The translations under genes and the position numbers were made by a program. From the NCBI RefSeq assembly GCF_014203605.1, contig NZ_JACHJJ010000001.1:636364-700363 (forward strand): 64,000 nucleotides of DNA, in the 5' to 3' direction. The DNA is from Thiemannella venezuelensis (lineage in GTDB: Bacteria > Actinomycetota > Actinomycetes > Streptosporangiales > Streptosporangiaceae). Position 1 is the first letter of the stretch. Each line of letters begins with the position of its first letter. Below, piece after piece: positions 25,362 through 33,185 of this stretch. A model generated the notes under the pieces. The model saw only the letters and a program-made list of their open reading frames with translations. It ran no database searches and was not told where the DNA came from.

Positions 25362-26070
25362 CAGCGTCCTGCGCCTCGTCTGGATCTACCCGGACCTGCT
25401 GAGCACCTACGGCGACCAGGGCAACGTCCTGGTCCTGGAGCAGCGCGCCCGGCGCCGCGGCATCCCGGTCGAGACCGTGCACGTGCGCTCGGCCGACCCG
25501 GTCCCGGAGAGCGGTGACATCTACCTGATCGGCGGCGGCGAGGACCGGCCGCAGATCCTCGCGGCCGAGCGGCTCCGCCGCGACGGCGGGCTGCACCGGG
25601 CCGTCGCGCGGGGCGCGGCGATGCTGGCGGTCTGCGCGGGCTACCAGATCATGGGCAGCACGTTCGGCGGCGAGGAGGGCCAGCCGGTGGACGGCATCGG
25701 GCTGCTCGACATCGCCAGCGGACGCGGCGGCGCCCGCGCCGTCGGCGAGCTGGTGGCCGAGACCGACCCGGCGCTCGGCGTGCCGACCCTGACCGGCTTC
25801 GAGAACCACATGGGCGTCACCCGGCTCGGACCGGGCGTGCGCCCGCTCTCGCGCACGGTGGTCGGCACCGGCAACGGCGACGGCACCGAGGGCTGCTACG
25901 CGGGCAAGGTCGTCGGCACCTACCTGCACGGCCCGGCCCTGGCCCGCAACCCCGGCCTGGCCGACCTGCTGCTGACCTGGGCGACGGGCGCGCAGCTCCC
26001 GCCGGCCGACGACACCTGGTTCACGCGCCTGCGCGAGGAGCGGCTGGCCGCGGTCCTGCCCCGCCAGTAG
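25351..26070 (+). CDS. gatD: Lipid II isoglutaminyl synthase, glutaminase subunit GatD
   Basis: 239 residues, class I (CobB/CobQ-like) glutamine amidotransferase. The nucleophile sits in AMLAVCAGYQIMG, and the downstream His in GTYLHGPALARNP. It starts LRLVWIYPDLLSTYGDQGNVLVLEQRARRRG, characteristic of GatD. Supplies ammonia to MurT; the genes overlap (GTG 25351 lies inside murT). An imperfect hairpin at 26087-26123 follows before the convergent DsrE gene. Confidence 0.94.
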   Translation: MPSDSVLRLVWIYPDLLSTYGDQGNVLVLEQRARRRGIPVETVHVRSADPVPESGDIYLIGGGEDRPQILAAERLRRDGGLHRAVARGAAMLAVCAGYQIMGSTFGGEEGQPVDGIGLLDIASGRGGARAVGELVAETDPALGVPTLTGFENHMGVTRLGPGVRPLSRTVVGTGNGDGTEGCYAGKVVGTYLHGPALARNPGLADLLLTWATGAQLPPADDTWFTRLREERLAAVLPRQ

Positions 26071-26086
26071 GCGGGCTCCCGCCGGT

Positions 26087-26123
26087 GAAGGCGGCCCGCT
26101 CCGCCGCGGGGCGGGCGGCCTTC
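26087..26123. terminator. Hairpin between gatD and the DsrE-family gene
   Basis: 13-nt arms (26087-26099 / 26111-26123) with one mismatch, located between convergent stops at 26070 and 26143. Confidence 0.5.
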
Positions 26124-26142
26124 CGGCGGCCGGGGGCGCGCC

Positions 26143-26505
26143 CTAGTAGACGAGCGCCTGGACGCCGTCGCCGAGGACCTCCTCGACGAACGTGGGGGCC
26201 CCCGCGATGCGGACGCCCTCGATCACGTCGTCGACCGTGATGTCCCGCCGGGCCGCGCACTGCGTGCACAGCGTCACCCGCCCGCCCGCGAGCACCGCGT
26301 CGAGCAGGTCGCCGAGCTGGGCGGCGTGCGGCAGGGCGAACTCCTTGGCCCGGCCGGGCAGGGCGAACCACGAGGACTCGCCGGTCAGCCAGAGCGAGAC
26401 GTGGACCCCGCTCGCCAGCGCCGCCGCCGCGACCGTGAACGCCTGGTTGCAGCGCTCCGGGGCGTCCGCGCCGGCGGTCACCTTGATTACCAGTGATCGT
26501 GCCAT
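26143..26505 (-). CDS. DsrE-family protein
   Basis: 120 residues (MARSLVIKVTAGADAPERCNQAFTVAAAALASGVHVSLWLTGESSWFALPG ... GRVTLCTQCAARRDITVDD). Fold and length match the DsrE/DsrF/TusD sulfur-relay family. The CTQCAARR motif gives two cysteines at the place where DsrE-like proteins carry persulfides. A partner is not adjacent, so the role in sulfur transfer is inferred. Confidence 0.85.
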   Translation of the reverse strand: MARSLVIKVTAGADAPERCNQAFTVAAAALASGVHVSLWLTGESSWFALPGRAKEFALPHAAQLGDLLDAVLAGGRVTLCTQCAARRDITVDDVIEGVRIAGAPTFVEEVLGDGVQALVY

Positions 26506-26618
26506 GACTGAAGACTATTCGTGTCCGCCGGGGCGGTGCGAGACGGGACGCGGTGGCGGTCCCCCCGGTGACGCGCCGGGCCCTGCACACCCCGTCCCCT
26601 TGGATACGCTGTGGTCCC

Positions 26619-27128
26619 ATGGACGTTCCTGAGCTGCATCCCGATCTTGAGCCGATCTCCTTCCTCGTGGGCCGGTGGGAAGGGGCCGGGGTCGGCGGAT
26701 ATCCGACGATCGAGAGCTTCAACTTCGGCCAGGAGATCGTCTTCGGGCACAACGGCAAGCCGTTCCTGACCTACACCAGCCGCACGTGGCTGCTGGACGA
26801 GGCGGGCAACCGGGTGCGCCCGCTGGGCACGGAGACCGGGTTCTGGCGGCAGTTGCCCGAGCGCCGGCTGGAGGTGTGCCTCTCGCACCCGACCGGTGTG
26901 GTGGAGATCTACGTCGGCGAGGTGGTCTTCCACAAGATCGAGCTCCACACGGACGTGGTGGCCCGCACCGCCACCGCGAAGGAGTACACCGGCGGTCACC
27001 GCCTCTACGGCCTGGTCAACGGGAACCTGATGTGGGCCTACGACATGGCCGCCATGGGCCGGCCGATCCAGTCGCACATCTCCGCCGAGCTCAAGCGGGT
27101 GGGCGACTTCACGCCCGGGATCCTCTGA
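26619..27128 (+). CDS. Nitrobindin-like heme-binding beta-barrel (FABP/THAP4 family)
   Basis: 169 residues from ATG 26619 (MDVPELHPDLEPISFLVGRWEGAGVGGYPTI). The GRWEGAG motif near the N-terminus and the C-terminal PIQSHISAELKRV, whose His would be the proximal heme ligand, are hallmarks of nitrobindins. They bind ferric heme and can isomerise peroxynitrite. TACGCT at 26605-26610 lies 8 nt before the ATG with no Shine-Dalgarno. An upstream in-frame ATG at 26553 is not supported by family length. Confidence 0.85.
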   Translation: MDVPELHPDLEPISFLVGRWEGAGVGGYPTIESFNFGQEIVFGHNGKPFLTYTSRTWLLDEAGNRVRPLGTETGFWRQLPERRLEVCLSHPTGVVEIYVGEVVFHKIELHTDVVARTATAKEYTGGHRLYGLVNGNLMWAYDMAAMGRPIQSHISAELKRVGDFTPGIL

Positions 27129-27135
27129 GGCCGCG

Positions 27136-27168
27136 CCGGCGGTCCGGCCGGATCGTCGGGACCGCCGG
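27136..27168. terminator. Hairpin between convergent nitrobindin-like and monooxygenase genes
   Basis: 10-bp perfect stem CCGGCGGTCC (27136-27145) / GGACCGCCGG (27159-27168), loop 13 nt. Confidence 0.5.
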
Positions 27169-27179
27169 GCCGGCCGGGG

Positions 27180-28376
27180 TCACTGCGGGAGGGTGATGGC
27201 GTTCGCCGCCCTGCCGAGGGGCTCCATGATCTTGGCCAGCAGGCGGTCCCTGCCGGGAACGCGCGCCATCAGCCCCAGCATCGCCATCGAGAAGCGCACC
27301 TGGCCCCTGCTGCGCAGCACCATCCGCTTGATGTTCGCCGGCCCGAGCTTCTGGTTCTCGTGGACGAACGGCCGCATGCGCCGCTCGTAGGCGTCGAACG
27401 CGGCCGCGTGGTCGCCGCCGGCGGCGGCCAGCTCCGCCGCCAGCACGTAGGCGCCGACGAGGGCGAGGCTGGTGCCCTGCCCGGAGGCGGGTGAGGCGCA
27501 GTGCGCCGCGTCACCGATCAGCACCGCCCGCCCGGCGGACCAGCGGTTCATGTGGACCTGGCCGAGGGAGTCGAACAGGAAGTCGGGGGAGTCGCCGACG
27601 CCCCGCAGCAGCCGGGGGACCTCCCAGCCCTCTCCGGCGTACGCGGCGGCCAGGAGCCGCTCCTGCTCGGCGCGGTCGCGGTGGTCGTACGACAGCGGCT
27701 CGGAGGCGAACAGGAACATGGCCTTGGCCCCGGCCTCCCGCGCGGTGCTGTAGGTCAGCGCCGTACGGCCGGGGCCGACGTAGGTGAGCTCCTCGCGGTC
27801 CAGGCCGAGGTGGTTGGGCACGGTGAAGACCGAGACGTAGTAGCCCATGTCGCGGACGAACCGCTCGTCGGGTCCGAAGGCCAGGGCCCGGGTGGCGGAA
27901 CGCATGCCGTCCGCCCCCACCACCAGGTCGAAGACCTCGGTCCTGCCGCTGCCGAAGGTCGCCCTCACCCCCTCGGAGGTGTCGTCGAGGGAGGTGACGG
28001 AGTCGCCGAAGCGGTACTCGACGCCGTCCTGGGTCCTGCCGTACAGGAGCCGGTGCAGGTCGCCGCGGAGGACCTCGGCGTCGCCGTGCTCGCGCCCGCC
28101 GAAGGTGTCGCCGTCCATACTGGCCACCCGCCTGCCCGCGGCGTTCACGACCGAGCCGGACCGCACCTCGGTGCGCATCGCGCGCACCTCCTCCAGCACG
28201 CCCATCCGCTCGATCACCTGCAGTGCCGCGCCCCGAATGTCGATCTTGTAGCCGCCTGCCCGGATCTCCGGGGCGCGCTCCACCACGGTGACGGTGAAAC
28301 CGCTGCGCCGCAGCCAGAAGGCCAGGGAGACGCCCGCGATGCCGGCGCCGGAGACGAGGACGTTGGTGTTCTTCAT
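27180..28376 (-). CDS. FAD-dependent monooxygenase (class A aromatic hydroxylase type)
   Basis: 398 residues from ATG 28376, with GGAG 6 nt upstream. The dinucleotide-binding motif VSGAGIAGVSLAFWLRRSGFTVTVVER opens the protein. A DG region (LVVGADGMRSATR) and the flavin-binding GDAAHCASPASGQGTSLALVGA follow. The family hydroxylates aromatic or polyketide compounds, or inactivates drugs such as tetracycline or rifamycin; substrate unknown. Divergent from a TetR regulator at 28489 with operator-like repeats between, so probably repressed by it and induced by its ligand. Confidence 0.88.
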   Translation of the reverse strand: MKNTNVLVSGAGIAGVSLAFWLRRSGFTVTVVERAPEIRAGGYKIDIRGAALQVIERMGVLEEVRAMRTEVRSGSVVNAAGRRVASMDGDTFGGREHGDAEVLRGDLHRLLYGRTQDGVEYRFGDSVTSLDDTSEGVRATFGSGRTEVFDLVVGADGMRSATRALAFGPDERFVRDMGYYVSVFTVPNHLGLDREELTYVGPGRTALTYSTAREAGAKAMFLFASEPLSYDHRDRAEQERLLAAAYAGEGWEVPRLLRGVGDSPDFLFDSLGQVHMNRWSAGRAVLIGDAAHCASPASGQGTSLALVGAYVLAAELAAAGGDHAAAFDAYERRMRPFVHENQKLGPANIKRMVLRSRGQVRFSMAMLGLMARVPGRDRLLAKIMEPLGRAANAITLPQ

Positions 28377-28421
28377 GGAGGGCTCCCTGGGTTCTTGTGG
28401 GGACACCCTGAACGTACATCC

Positions 28422-28464
28422 GTCTTAGACAGATGTGCAAGATGTTCGTGTAAGACAATCGTCT
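28422..28464. promoter_or_regulatory. Operator candidates in the TetR/monooxygenase divergent promoter
   Basis: Two small palindromes, GTCT-T-AGAC (28422-28430) and AGAC-AATC-GTCT (28453-28464), lie between the divergent starts. The segments GTCTTA and TAAGAC are also inverted relative to each other. Likely binding sites of the TetR protein at 28489. Confidence 0.55.
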
Positions 28465-28488
28465 CACCCATGCGGTAGCCTCACCGTC

Positions 28489-29052
28489 ATGAGCAACCGC
28501 GACGACCTGCTGGCCGGAGCCAGGCGCTGTCTGCTGGAGAAGGGCTACGCCCGTACGACCGCCCGGGACATCGCCCTCGCCGCGGGGGTCAGCCTGGCGG
28601 CGATCGGCTACCACTTCGGGACGAAGGAGGCGCTGCTGAACGAGGCGCTCACGCAGGCGCTGGAAGAGTGGGGCGACAGCGTGGAGCAGGCCCCGGCCGC
28701 CGGTTCCGACGCCGATCCGGCGGAACGGTTCGAGGCGACATGGGACGGGGTGGTCAGGTCGTTCGCCGACGACAGGTCGTTGTGGGCCGTGCAGTTCGAG
28801 CTCCTGGCCCACATCCACGGAAATCCCGGACTCCGCCACACGTTCGCCGAAGCCAACCGGGCCGCCCGGCTCGGGCTGGTCGAGCTGTTCGGCCTCTCCG
28901 TCCCGCGGGATCAGGAAGAGAGGCTGGGCGCGCACCTCCAGATGCTGGTCGCCGGTGCGGCGGCGCAGTGGCTGATGGATCCGGAATCCGTGCCCTCCGG
29001 TTCCGACCTGCGCCGGTCCGCCCTGGCGCTCGTCGCCGCGCTCGGCCGCTAG
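28489..29052 (+). CDS. TetR-family transcriptional regulator
   Basis: 187 residues. N-terminal TetR HTH (RDDLLAGARRCLLEKGYARTTARDIALAAGVSLAAIGYHFGTKEALLNEAL) and an all-helical ligand domain with an aromatic-rich helix (DRSLWAVQFELLAHIHGNPGLRHTF). TAGCCT at 28476-28481 is 7 nt before ATG 28489, with no Shine-Dalgarno: leaderless. Local repressor of the divergent monooxygenase is the simplest reading. Confidence 0.9.
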   Translation: MSNRDDLLAGARRCLLEKGYARTTARDIALAAGVSLAAIGYHFGTKEALLNEALTQALEEWGDSVEQAPAAGSDADPAERFEATWDGVVRSFADDRSLWAVQFELLAHIHGNPGLRHTFAEANRAARLGLVELFGLSVPRDQEERLGAHLQMLVAGAAAQWLMDPESVPSGSDLRRSALALVAALGR

Positions 29053-29117
29053 GCCTGTTCCGAGTCCGGATCGGGGGGCGACCGGTTCGGACGGGGAAGC
29101 GTGTCAAGATGTCGGGC

Positions 29118-29423
29118 ATGAGCACCCCTTTCACGCCTGACGTGGTCGAGGCGATCAAGCGCCACATGAACGACGACCACGGAGACGACTCGCTGCTGAT
29201 CGTCAAGGGCCTCGGCGGGCAGCCGGAGGCCACCGCCGCGACGACGTCGGGCGTGGACGCCGAGGCGATCGAGTTCACCGCGACGGTCGGCGGGAAGGAC
29301 GTCACGGTCCGCGTCCCGTGGAGCACGACCCTCACCGAGCGCGCCCAGGTCCGCTGGGAGGTGGTGCGCCTCTACCGGGAGGCCTGCGCCGCGCTCGGGG
29401 TGCCCGCCCGCGGCGAGCACTGA
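29118..29423 (+). CDS. DUF2470 domain protein (heme-utilisation HugZ C-terminal type)
   Basis: 101 residues (MSTPFTPDVVEAIKRHMNDDHGDDSLLIVKGLGG ... GVDAEAIEFTATVGGKDVTVRVPW). HMNDDHGDD is the signature of the DUF2470 domain, which is the C-terminal domain of HugZ-like heme oxygenases. Here it stands alone without the split-barrel domain. ATG 29109 is an alternative start three codons upstream. Confidence 0.85.
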   Translation: MSTPFTPDVVEAIKRHMNDDHGDDSLLIVKGLGGQPEATAATTSGVDAEAIEFTATVGGKDVTVRVPWSTTLTERAQVRWEVVRLYREACAALGVPARGEH

Positions 29424-29504
29424 GGACGGCCGGGCGGGATCGTGGGACGGGGGCCGGAACGACCCGGAGCGCGGGGAGATCCGGAAAGGGGGGATCCGGA
29501 GAAA

Positions 29505-29730
29505 AGAAAAGAACCCCGGGCCGGTTCCTCCCGCGTGAGCGGAAGGGCCGGATGGACCAGAGGCGGGGGATTCCCGCCCTCCGGCAGCCCGGGGTTCCGG
29601 TGATTGTCGTGGATTCGCCGAACGTCGCAGGACGTCCGGACAGAGTCCGGAGCTGCGGCGTCCTAGCGGACAGCCACCTCGCTAGCCCAACTATGATCAA
29701 CCATTGTTCGGACCACCTCCTTTCGGCGTG
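29505..29730 (-). ncRNA. Candidate small transcript encoding a 13-residue peptide, with its own promoter and terminator
   Basis: On the minus strand, TTGCCC (29765-29760) and TAACGT (29742-29737) form a promoter with a 17-bp spacer. A start near 29730 would give a transcript of about 225 nt with a 13-codon ORF (29704-29663). It ends in a stem between GCCCGGGGTTC and GAACCCCGGGC (plus coordinates 29587-29597 and 29511-29521), followed on the minus strand by TTTTCTTTTC. The loop carries further hairpins. Downstream on this strand there is only antisense to other genes, so the unit stands alone. Whether RNA or peptide is the product is open. Confidence 0.55.
29663..29704 (-). CDS. 13-residue small ORF with a near-perfect Shine-Dalgarno
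   Basis: Encodes MVDHSWASEVAVR. Upstream on the minus strand AAAGGAGGTGGTCC matches the anti-Shine-Dalgarno of 16S rRNA over almost its full length with about 8 nt to the ATG, far stronger than any other start in the window. I do not recognise the peptide. Confidence 0.5.
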   Translation of the reverse strand: MVDHSWASEVAVR

Positions 29731-29869
29731 ATCCGTACGTTATGCGACCGGATCCGCGCGGGCAAGTAAATATTCGGCAAGCGGATCTCCGCAGGTGGGC
29801 CGGGTTTCCCCCGCGCCGGGCCGCGGTGTCCAGCCACCGCCGGGGCGTGCTCCTCATAGACTTCCGGAC

Positions 29870-30283
29870 ATGACCGAGACGTCGTGGCATGAGGAACTGC
29901 GGGCTCGCGGTTACCGGGTCACCCCCCAGCGCCAGCTGGTGCTCGAGGCGGTCAAGGCGCTGGAGCACGCCACCCCCGAGGAGATCTGCAACCGGGTCCG
30001 CGAGACCGCCCGCGGAGTGAACATCTCGACCGTCTACCGGACCCTCGAACTGCTCGAGGAGCTCGGCATGGTCGCCCACAACCACCTCGGGCACGGCGCG
30101 CCCACCTACCACCTGGCCGCCGACGCCGACCACGTGCACCTGGTCTGCCGGGGCTGCGGGGAGATCAGCGAGGTCCGGCCGGAGCTGGTGCAGGCCCTGG
30201 TGAGCGGGCTCGACTCCGAGCTCGGGTTCGCCACCGACGTGCACCACCTGACGGTCTTCGGCCGCTGCCGCAACTGCCGCTGA
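29870..30283 (+). CDS. nur: Nickel-responsive Fur-family regulator Nur
   Basis: 137 residues. The sequence RARGYRVTPQRQLVLEAVKALEHATPEEICNRVRETARGVNISTVYRTLELLEELGMVAHNHLGHGAPTYHLA closely follows the Streptomyces Nur protein as I recall it. Metal ligands appear in the HLGHGAPTYH segment, and a structural zinc site in CRGCGEI and CRNC at the end. Nur represses nickel uptake genes and Fe-SOD when nickel is present. TAGACT (29857-29862) is 7 nt before the ATG with no Shine-Dalgarno: leaderless. Confidence 0.88.
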   Translation: MTETSWHEELRARGYRVTPQRQLVLEAVKALEHATPEEICNRVRETARGVNISTVYRTLELLEELGMVAHNHLGHGAPTYHLAADADHVHLVCRGCGEISEVRPELVQALVSGLDSELGFATDVHHLTVFGRCRNCR

Positions 30284-30403
30284 GGCGGCGCCCCGCCCGC
30301 GCCCGCACCGGCGCTCCCGGGCCCGCCCGGGGACGGCCGTCCGCCCGGCCGGACGGCCGCCTCCGGGCAGGAGGCGACGCCGGGAACCGCATAGGCTTGG
30401 GGC

Positions 30404-31396
30404 ATGCGAAGCCCTCTGCTGGACACCCCCGGCGCGGTCGCCGCCGACGCCCCCGACTCCGGCGTCGCCGGGCACTACGGCGACCCGTTCGCCGAGCAGC
30501 GCGCGCTGCTCGCCGGTGAGGCCGTGGTCGACCGGAGCAACCGGGAGGTCGTGAAGATCTCCGGACCCGACCGCCTGAGCTGGCTCAACAGCCTGAGCTC
30601 GCAGAAACTCGACGACCTGCGGCCCGGCGAGGCGACCGAGACGCTGCTGCTGGACGCCCAGGGCAGGGTGGAGCACCACCTCGCCCTGGTCGACGACGGC
30701 GAGGCCGTCTGGGCGCACGTGGAGCCGGGCACCTCGGCCGGACTGGTCGCGTTCCTGGACACAATGCGGTTCATGCTCCGGGTCGAGGTCGCCGACGTGA
30801 CGGACGCCTACGCGGTGGTCACCGCGCTGCCCGCGGCCGGCGGGACGCGCCCGGACCTGCCGTCCGGGGCGGTCGCCGTGGGCGACGACGTGCTGCTCCC
30901 CCGCGAGCTGCTCCCCGCCCGCCTCGGCCTGGGGCTCGCCGGCCTCTGGGCCTACGAGGCGCTGCGGATCGAGAACCACCGCCCGCGCCTGGGCTTCGAG
31001 ACCGACCACAAGACGATCCCGCACGAGGTGGGCTGGATCGGTACGGCCCTGCACCTGAACAAGGGCTGCTACAAGGGCCAGGAGACCGTGGCGCGGGTGC
31101 ACAACCTCGGCCACCCGCCGCGCCGCCTGGTCTTCCTGCACCTGGACGGCAGCGCGGACCGGCTGCCCAAGCACGGCGCGGCCGTGACCGACGGCGAGGC
31201 CGAGGTCGGCTTCGTCGGCAGCGCCGCCCGCCACCACGAGCTCGGGCCGATCGCGCTGGCACTGGTCAAGCGGACCGTGCCGGTGGACGCCCCGCTCCAG
31301 GCCGACGGGGTGGCGGCCGGCCAGGAGGTCGTCGTGCCCCCGGACGCCGGCCGCAACGTCCAGATCGACCCCGCCCTGCGCCGCCGCATCCGCTGA
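30404..31396 (+). CDS. YgfZ/GcvT-domain folate-binding protein
   Basis: 330 residues. The YgfZ signature LNKGCYKGQETVARVHNLG with its conserved Cys is present. GcvT-like sequence precedes it (VDRSNREVVKISGPDRLSWLNSLSSQKLDDLRPGEATETLLLDAQGRVEHHL). The family supports Fe-S cluster assembly through tetrahydrofolate. TAGGCT (30392-30397) lies 6 nt before the ATG: leaderless. It sits directly after nur, and its stop is 10 nt from the convergent NmrA-like gene. Confidence 0.92.
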   Translation: MRSPLLDTPGAVAADAPDSGVAGHYGDPFAEQRALLAGEAVVDRSNREVVKISGPDRLSWLNSLSSQKLDDLRPGEATETLLLDAQGRVEHHLALVDDGEAVWAHVEPGTSAGLVAFLDTMRFMLRVEVADVTDAYAVVTALPAAGGTRPDLPSGAVAVGDDVLLPRELLPARLGLGLAGLWAYEALRIENHRPRLGFETDHKTIPHEVGWIGTALHLNKGCYKGQETVARVHNLGHPPRRLVFLHLDGSADRLPKHGAAVTDGEAEVGFVGSAARHHELGPIALALVKRTVPVDAPLQADGVAAGQEVVVPPDAGRNVQIDPALRRRIR

Positions 31397-31406
31397 CCTC
31401 CGCGGA

Positions 31407-32231
31407 TCAGGCGGTCCAGTCCTGCCGCGCCGCCCACCGCTCCACGGTGGTGGGGGCCGGCCGCAGGATCCCGGCGGGCGGCGGAGGCGGGGGAGGGGCC
31501 GCGGCGGCCTGCCGGTAGACCTCCGCGACCCCGGCCGCGGCGTCGCCGCCGAGGACCGGTTCCAGCAGCCGCCGGTACTCCTCGGGGGTCACCTCATTCC
31601 AGCGCGTCTGGCGGCCTGCCGCCGCGCCGACCGCCGCCGCGACCCGCTCACCGGTGATCGGCGGCCCGGCCAGCACGCTGACGGCCGCCGGGTGGTCTTC
31701 GCCGAGGGCGGCGGCCACGGCGTCGCCGACGTCGTCGAGGGTGACCCAGGGCATGGGCGCCCCCGCGGGCAGCGGGTAGGCCACTTCGCCCTCCTCCCGG
31801 ACCCTCCGCACCGACCAGGGCATCAGGAGGTTCTCCAGGTAGGTGCCCGCCGGGCCGATCACCGACGCCTTCCCGACCGCGTCCGGCAGCCGCCGCGCGA
31901 GCATGATCCGCGCGTCGACGTACGGCACCCCGACCGGTTCCGGCGGCAGGGCCATGCCGGGGTTGAACACCGCGCGCGCGATGCCGGCCTTGGCCAGGGC
32001 CGTCAGCAGCGTCTCGGCGTAGGCGACGGCGACCGGGGCGAACACCAGTGGCAGGTGGACCACCACGGCGCCGGCGGAGCCGTACGCGCGCACCAGCGAG
32101 TGGGGGTCGGTCAGGTCGGCCGAGCGGGTGTCCAGCGGCCGGACCTCGTATCCGGCGGCGCGCAGACGGCGGGCGATGTGCGAGCCCTGGACGCCCGTGG
32201 CGCCGTGGACCGCGACGGTTTTCGATGTCAT
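31407..32231 (-). CDS. NmrA-like NAD(P)-binding oxidoreductase
   Basis: 274 residues. Rossmann motif VAVHGATGVQGSHIARRLRAAGYEVRPLDTR at the N-terminus, then an atypical short-chain dehydrogenase fold (GIARAVFNPGMALPPEPVGVPYVDARIMLARRL; TYLENLLMPW). No Tyr-x3-Lys catalytic pair is evident, as expected for NmrA/NmrA-like quinone reductases or redox sensors. Divergent from an HxlR regulator with an inverted-repeat operator between, a common redox-responsive pairing. Confidence 0.85.
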   Translation of the reverse strand: MTSKTVAVHGATGVQGSHIARRLRAAGYEVRPLDTRSADLTDPHSLVRAYGSAGAVVVHLPLVFAPVAVAYAETLLTALAKAGIARAVFNPGMALPPEPVGVPYVDARIMLARRLPDAVGKASVIGPAGTYLENLLMPWSVRRVREEGEVAYPLPAGAPMPWVTLDDVGDAVAAALGEDHPAAVSVLAGPPITGERVAAAVGAAAGRQTRWNEVTPEEYRRLLEPVLGGDAAAGVAEVYRQAAAAPPPPPPPAGILRPAPTTVERWAARQDWTA

Positions 32232-32250
32232 GCCGGTGACGTTAGGGAAG

Positions 32251-32278
32251 GTGCTTCATATTGTGAAGTAGGCACTTC
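32251..32278. promoter_or_regulatory. HxlR operator candidates
   Basis: Two overlapping inverted repeats: CTTCA-TATTG-TGAAG (32254-32268) and GAAGT-AGGC-ACTTC (32265-32278). They lie between the divergent oxidoreductase and HxlR starts. Confidence 0.6.
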
Positions 32279-32297
32279 TGCTGTAGTAGCTTCAGGT

Positions 32298-32648
32298 ATG
32301 GAAAGTTTCCAGGAAGCCCACCTTCTCGCCGGTGAAACCTGCTCGGGGAGGCTTACCCCCGAGACCTGCTCGGTGACGCGGACGCTCGCCTTCGTCGGCA
32401 GCAAGTGGACCCCGCTGGTGATCTTCCGTCTGAGGTCCGGCCCGCGACGGTACGGCGAGCTGCTGCAGCTGCTGCCGGGCATCAGCCCCAAGACGCTCGC
32501 CGACCGGCTCCAGACCCTCGAAGCCGAGGGGCTGCTCACCCGCACCGTGCACCCCGACAAGCCGCCGCGGGTGGAGTACGCGCTGACCGGGCGCGGCCGG
32601 GGACTGAGCGACATCCTCGACGCGATCGCCGACTGGGCCGTCGCCTGA
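32298..32648 (+). CDS. HxlR-family winged-helix regulator
   Basis: 116 residues. CSVTRTLAFVGSKWTPLVIFRLRSGPRRYGELLQLLPGISPKTLADRLQTLEAEGLLTRTVHPDKPPRVEYALTGRG is a canonical HxlR domain. Two cysteines (CSGR, TCSV) just before the helix at the place used as redox switch in HypR/QorR-type members suggest sensing of quinones or electrophiles. Likely controls the divergent NmrA-like gene. Confidence 0.9.
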   Translation: MESFQEAHLLAGETCSGRLTPETCSVTRTLAFVGSKWTPLVIFRLRSGPRRYGELLQLLPGISPKTLADRLQTLEAEGLLTRTVHPDKPPRVEYALTGRGRGLSDILDAIADWAVA

Positions 32649-32663
32649 CGCCTCCCGGAGGGA

Positions 32664-32699
32664 GGTCCGCGCCGACGCGGCGGGCCGTTCCCGCGGACC
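32664..32699. terminator. Hairpin between convergent hxlR-like and dtd genes
   Basis: 8-bp perfect stem GGTCCGCG (32664-32671) / CGCGGACC (32692-32699), loop 20 nt. Confidence 0.4.
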
Positions 32700-32702
32700 C
32701 CG

Positions 32703-33128
32703 TCAGATCTCCAGGATCAGGGTGATGGGGCCGTCGTTGGTCAGGGAGACCTTCATGTCGGCGCCGAAGACGCCCGTCTCCACGTGCGCGCCGAGCGCGC
32801 GCAGCTCCGCGCAGACGGCCTCGACCAGCGGCTCGGCGACCGGCCCGGGGGCCGCGGCCTGCCAGGTGGGACGGCGGCCCTTGCGGGCGTCGCCGTACAG
32901 GGTGAACTGGCTGACCACGAGCAGCGGCGCGCCGACGTCGGAGCAGGACTTCTCGCCGGAGAGGATCCGCAGGCCCCAGAGCTTGGCGGCCAGCTTCGCC
33001 GCCTCGGCCGGCGTGTCGGTGTGCGTCACCCCGACGAGCACGAGCAGCCCGGGTTCGTCGATCGCCCCGACCGTCGCACCGTCCACTACCACCGACGCGG
33101 AACCCACCCGCTGAACGACCGCACGCAT
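32703..33128 (-). CDS. dtd: D-aminoacyl-tRNA deacylase
   Basis: 141 residues ([39 protein letters not shown]). The cross-subunit active-site motifs of Dtd are present as [17 protein letters not shown] and [11 protein letters not shown]; the latter is normally NxGPVT, so Asp/Ile are mild variants. Removes D-amino acids from mischarged tRNAs in the cytosol. Full length. Confidence 0.95.
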   Translation of the reverse strand: MRAVVQRVGSASVVVDGATVGAIDEPGLLVLVGVTHTDTPAEAAKLAAKLWGLRILSGEKSCSDVGAPLLVVSQFTLYGDARKGRRPTWQAAAPGPVAEPLVEAVCAELRALGAHVETGVFGADMKVSLTNDGPITLILEI

Positions 33129-33185
33129 GCCTCCATCATCCCGTCTTCCGCCGCCTCCATAGACTCTGGGCGAAAGGAGACAAAG

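Larger units (their letters stand above)
29424..29869. other. Intergenic region between the DUF2470 gene and nur
   Basis: No conventional gene. It holds the minus-strand small unit (29505-29765), a direct repeat GGCAAG at 29761-29766 and 29776-29781 flanking an AT-rich 9-mer, and the nur -10 element TAGACT (29857-29862). Confidence 0.6.
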
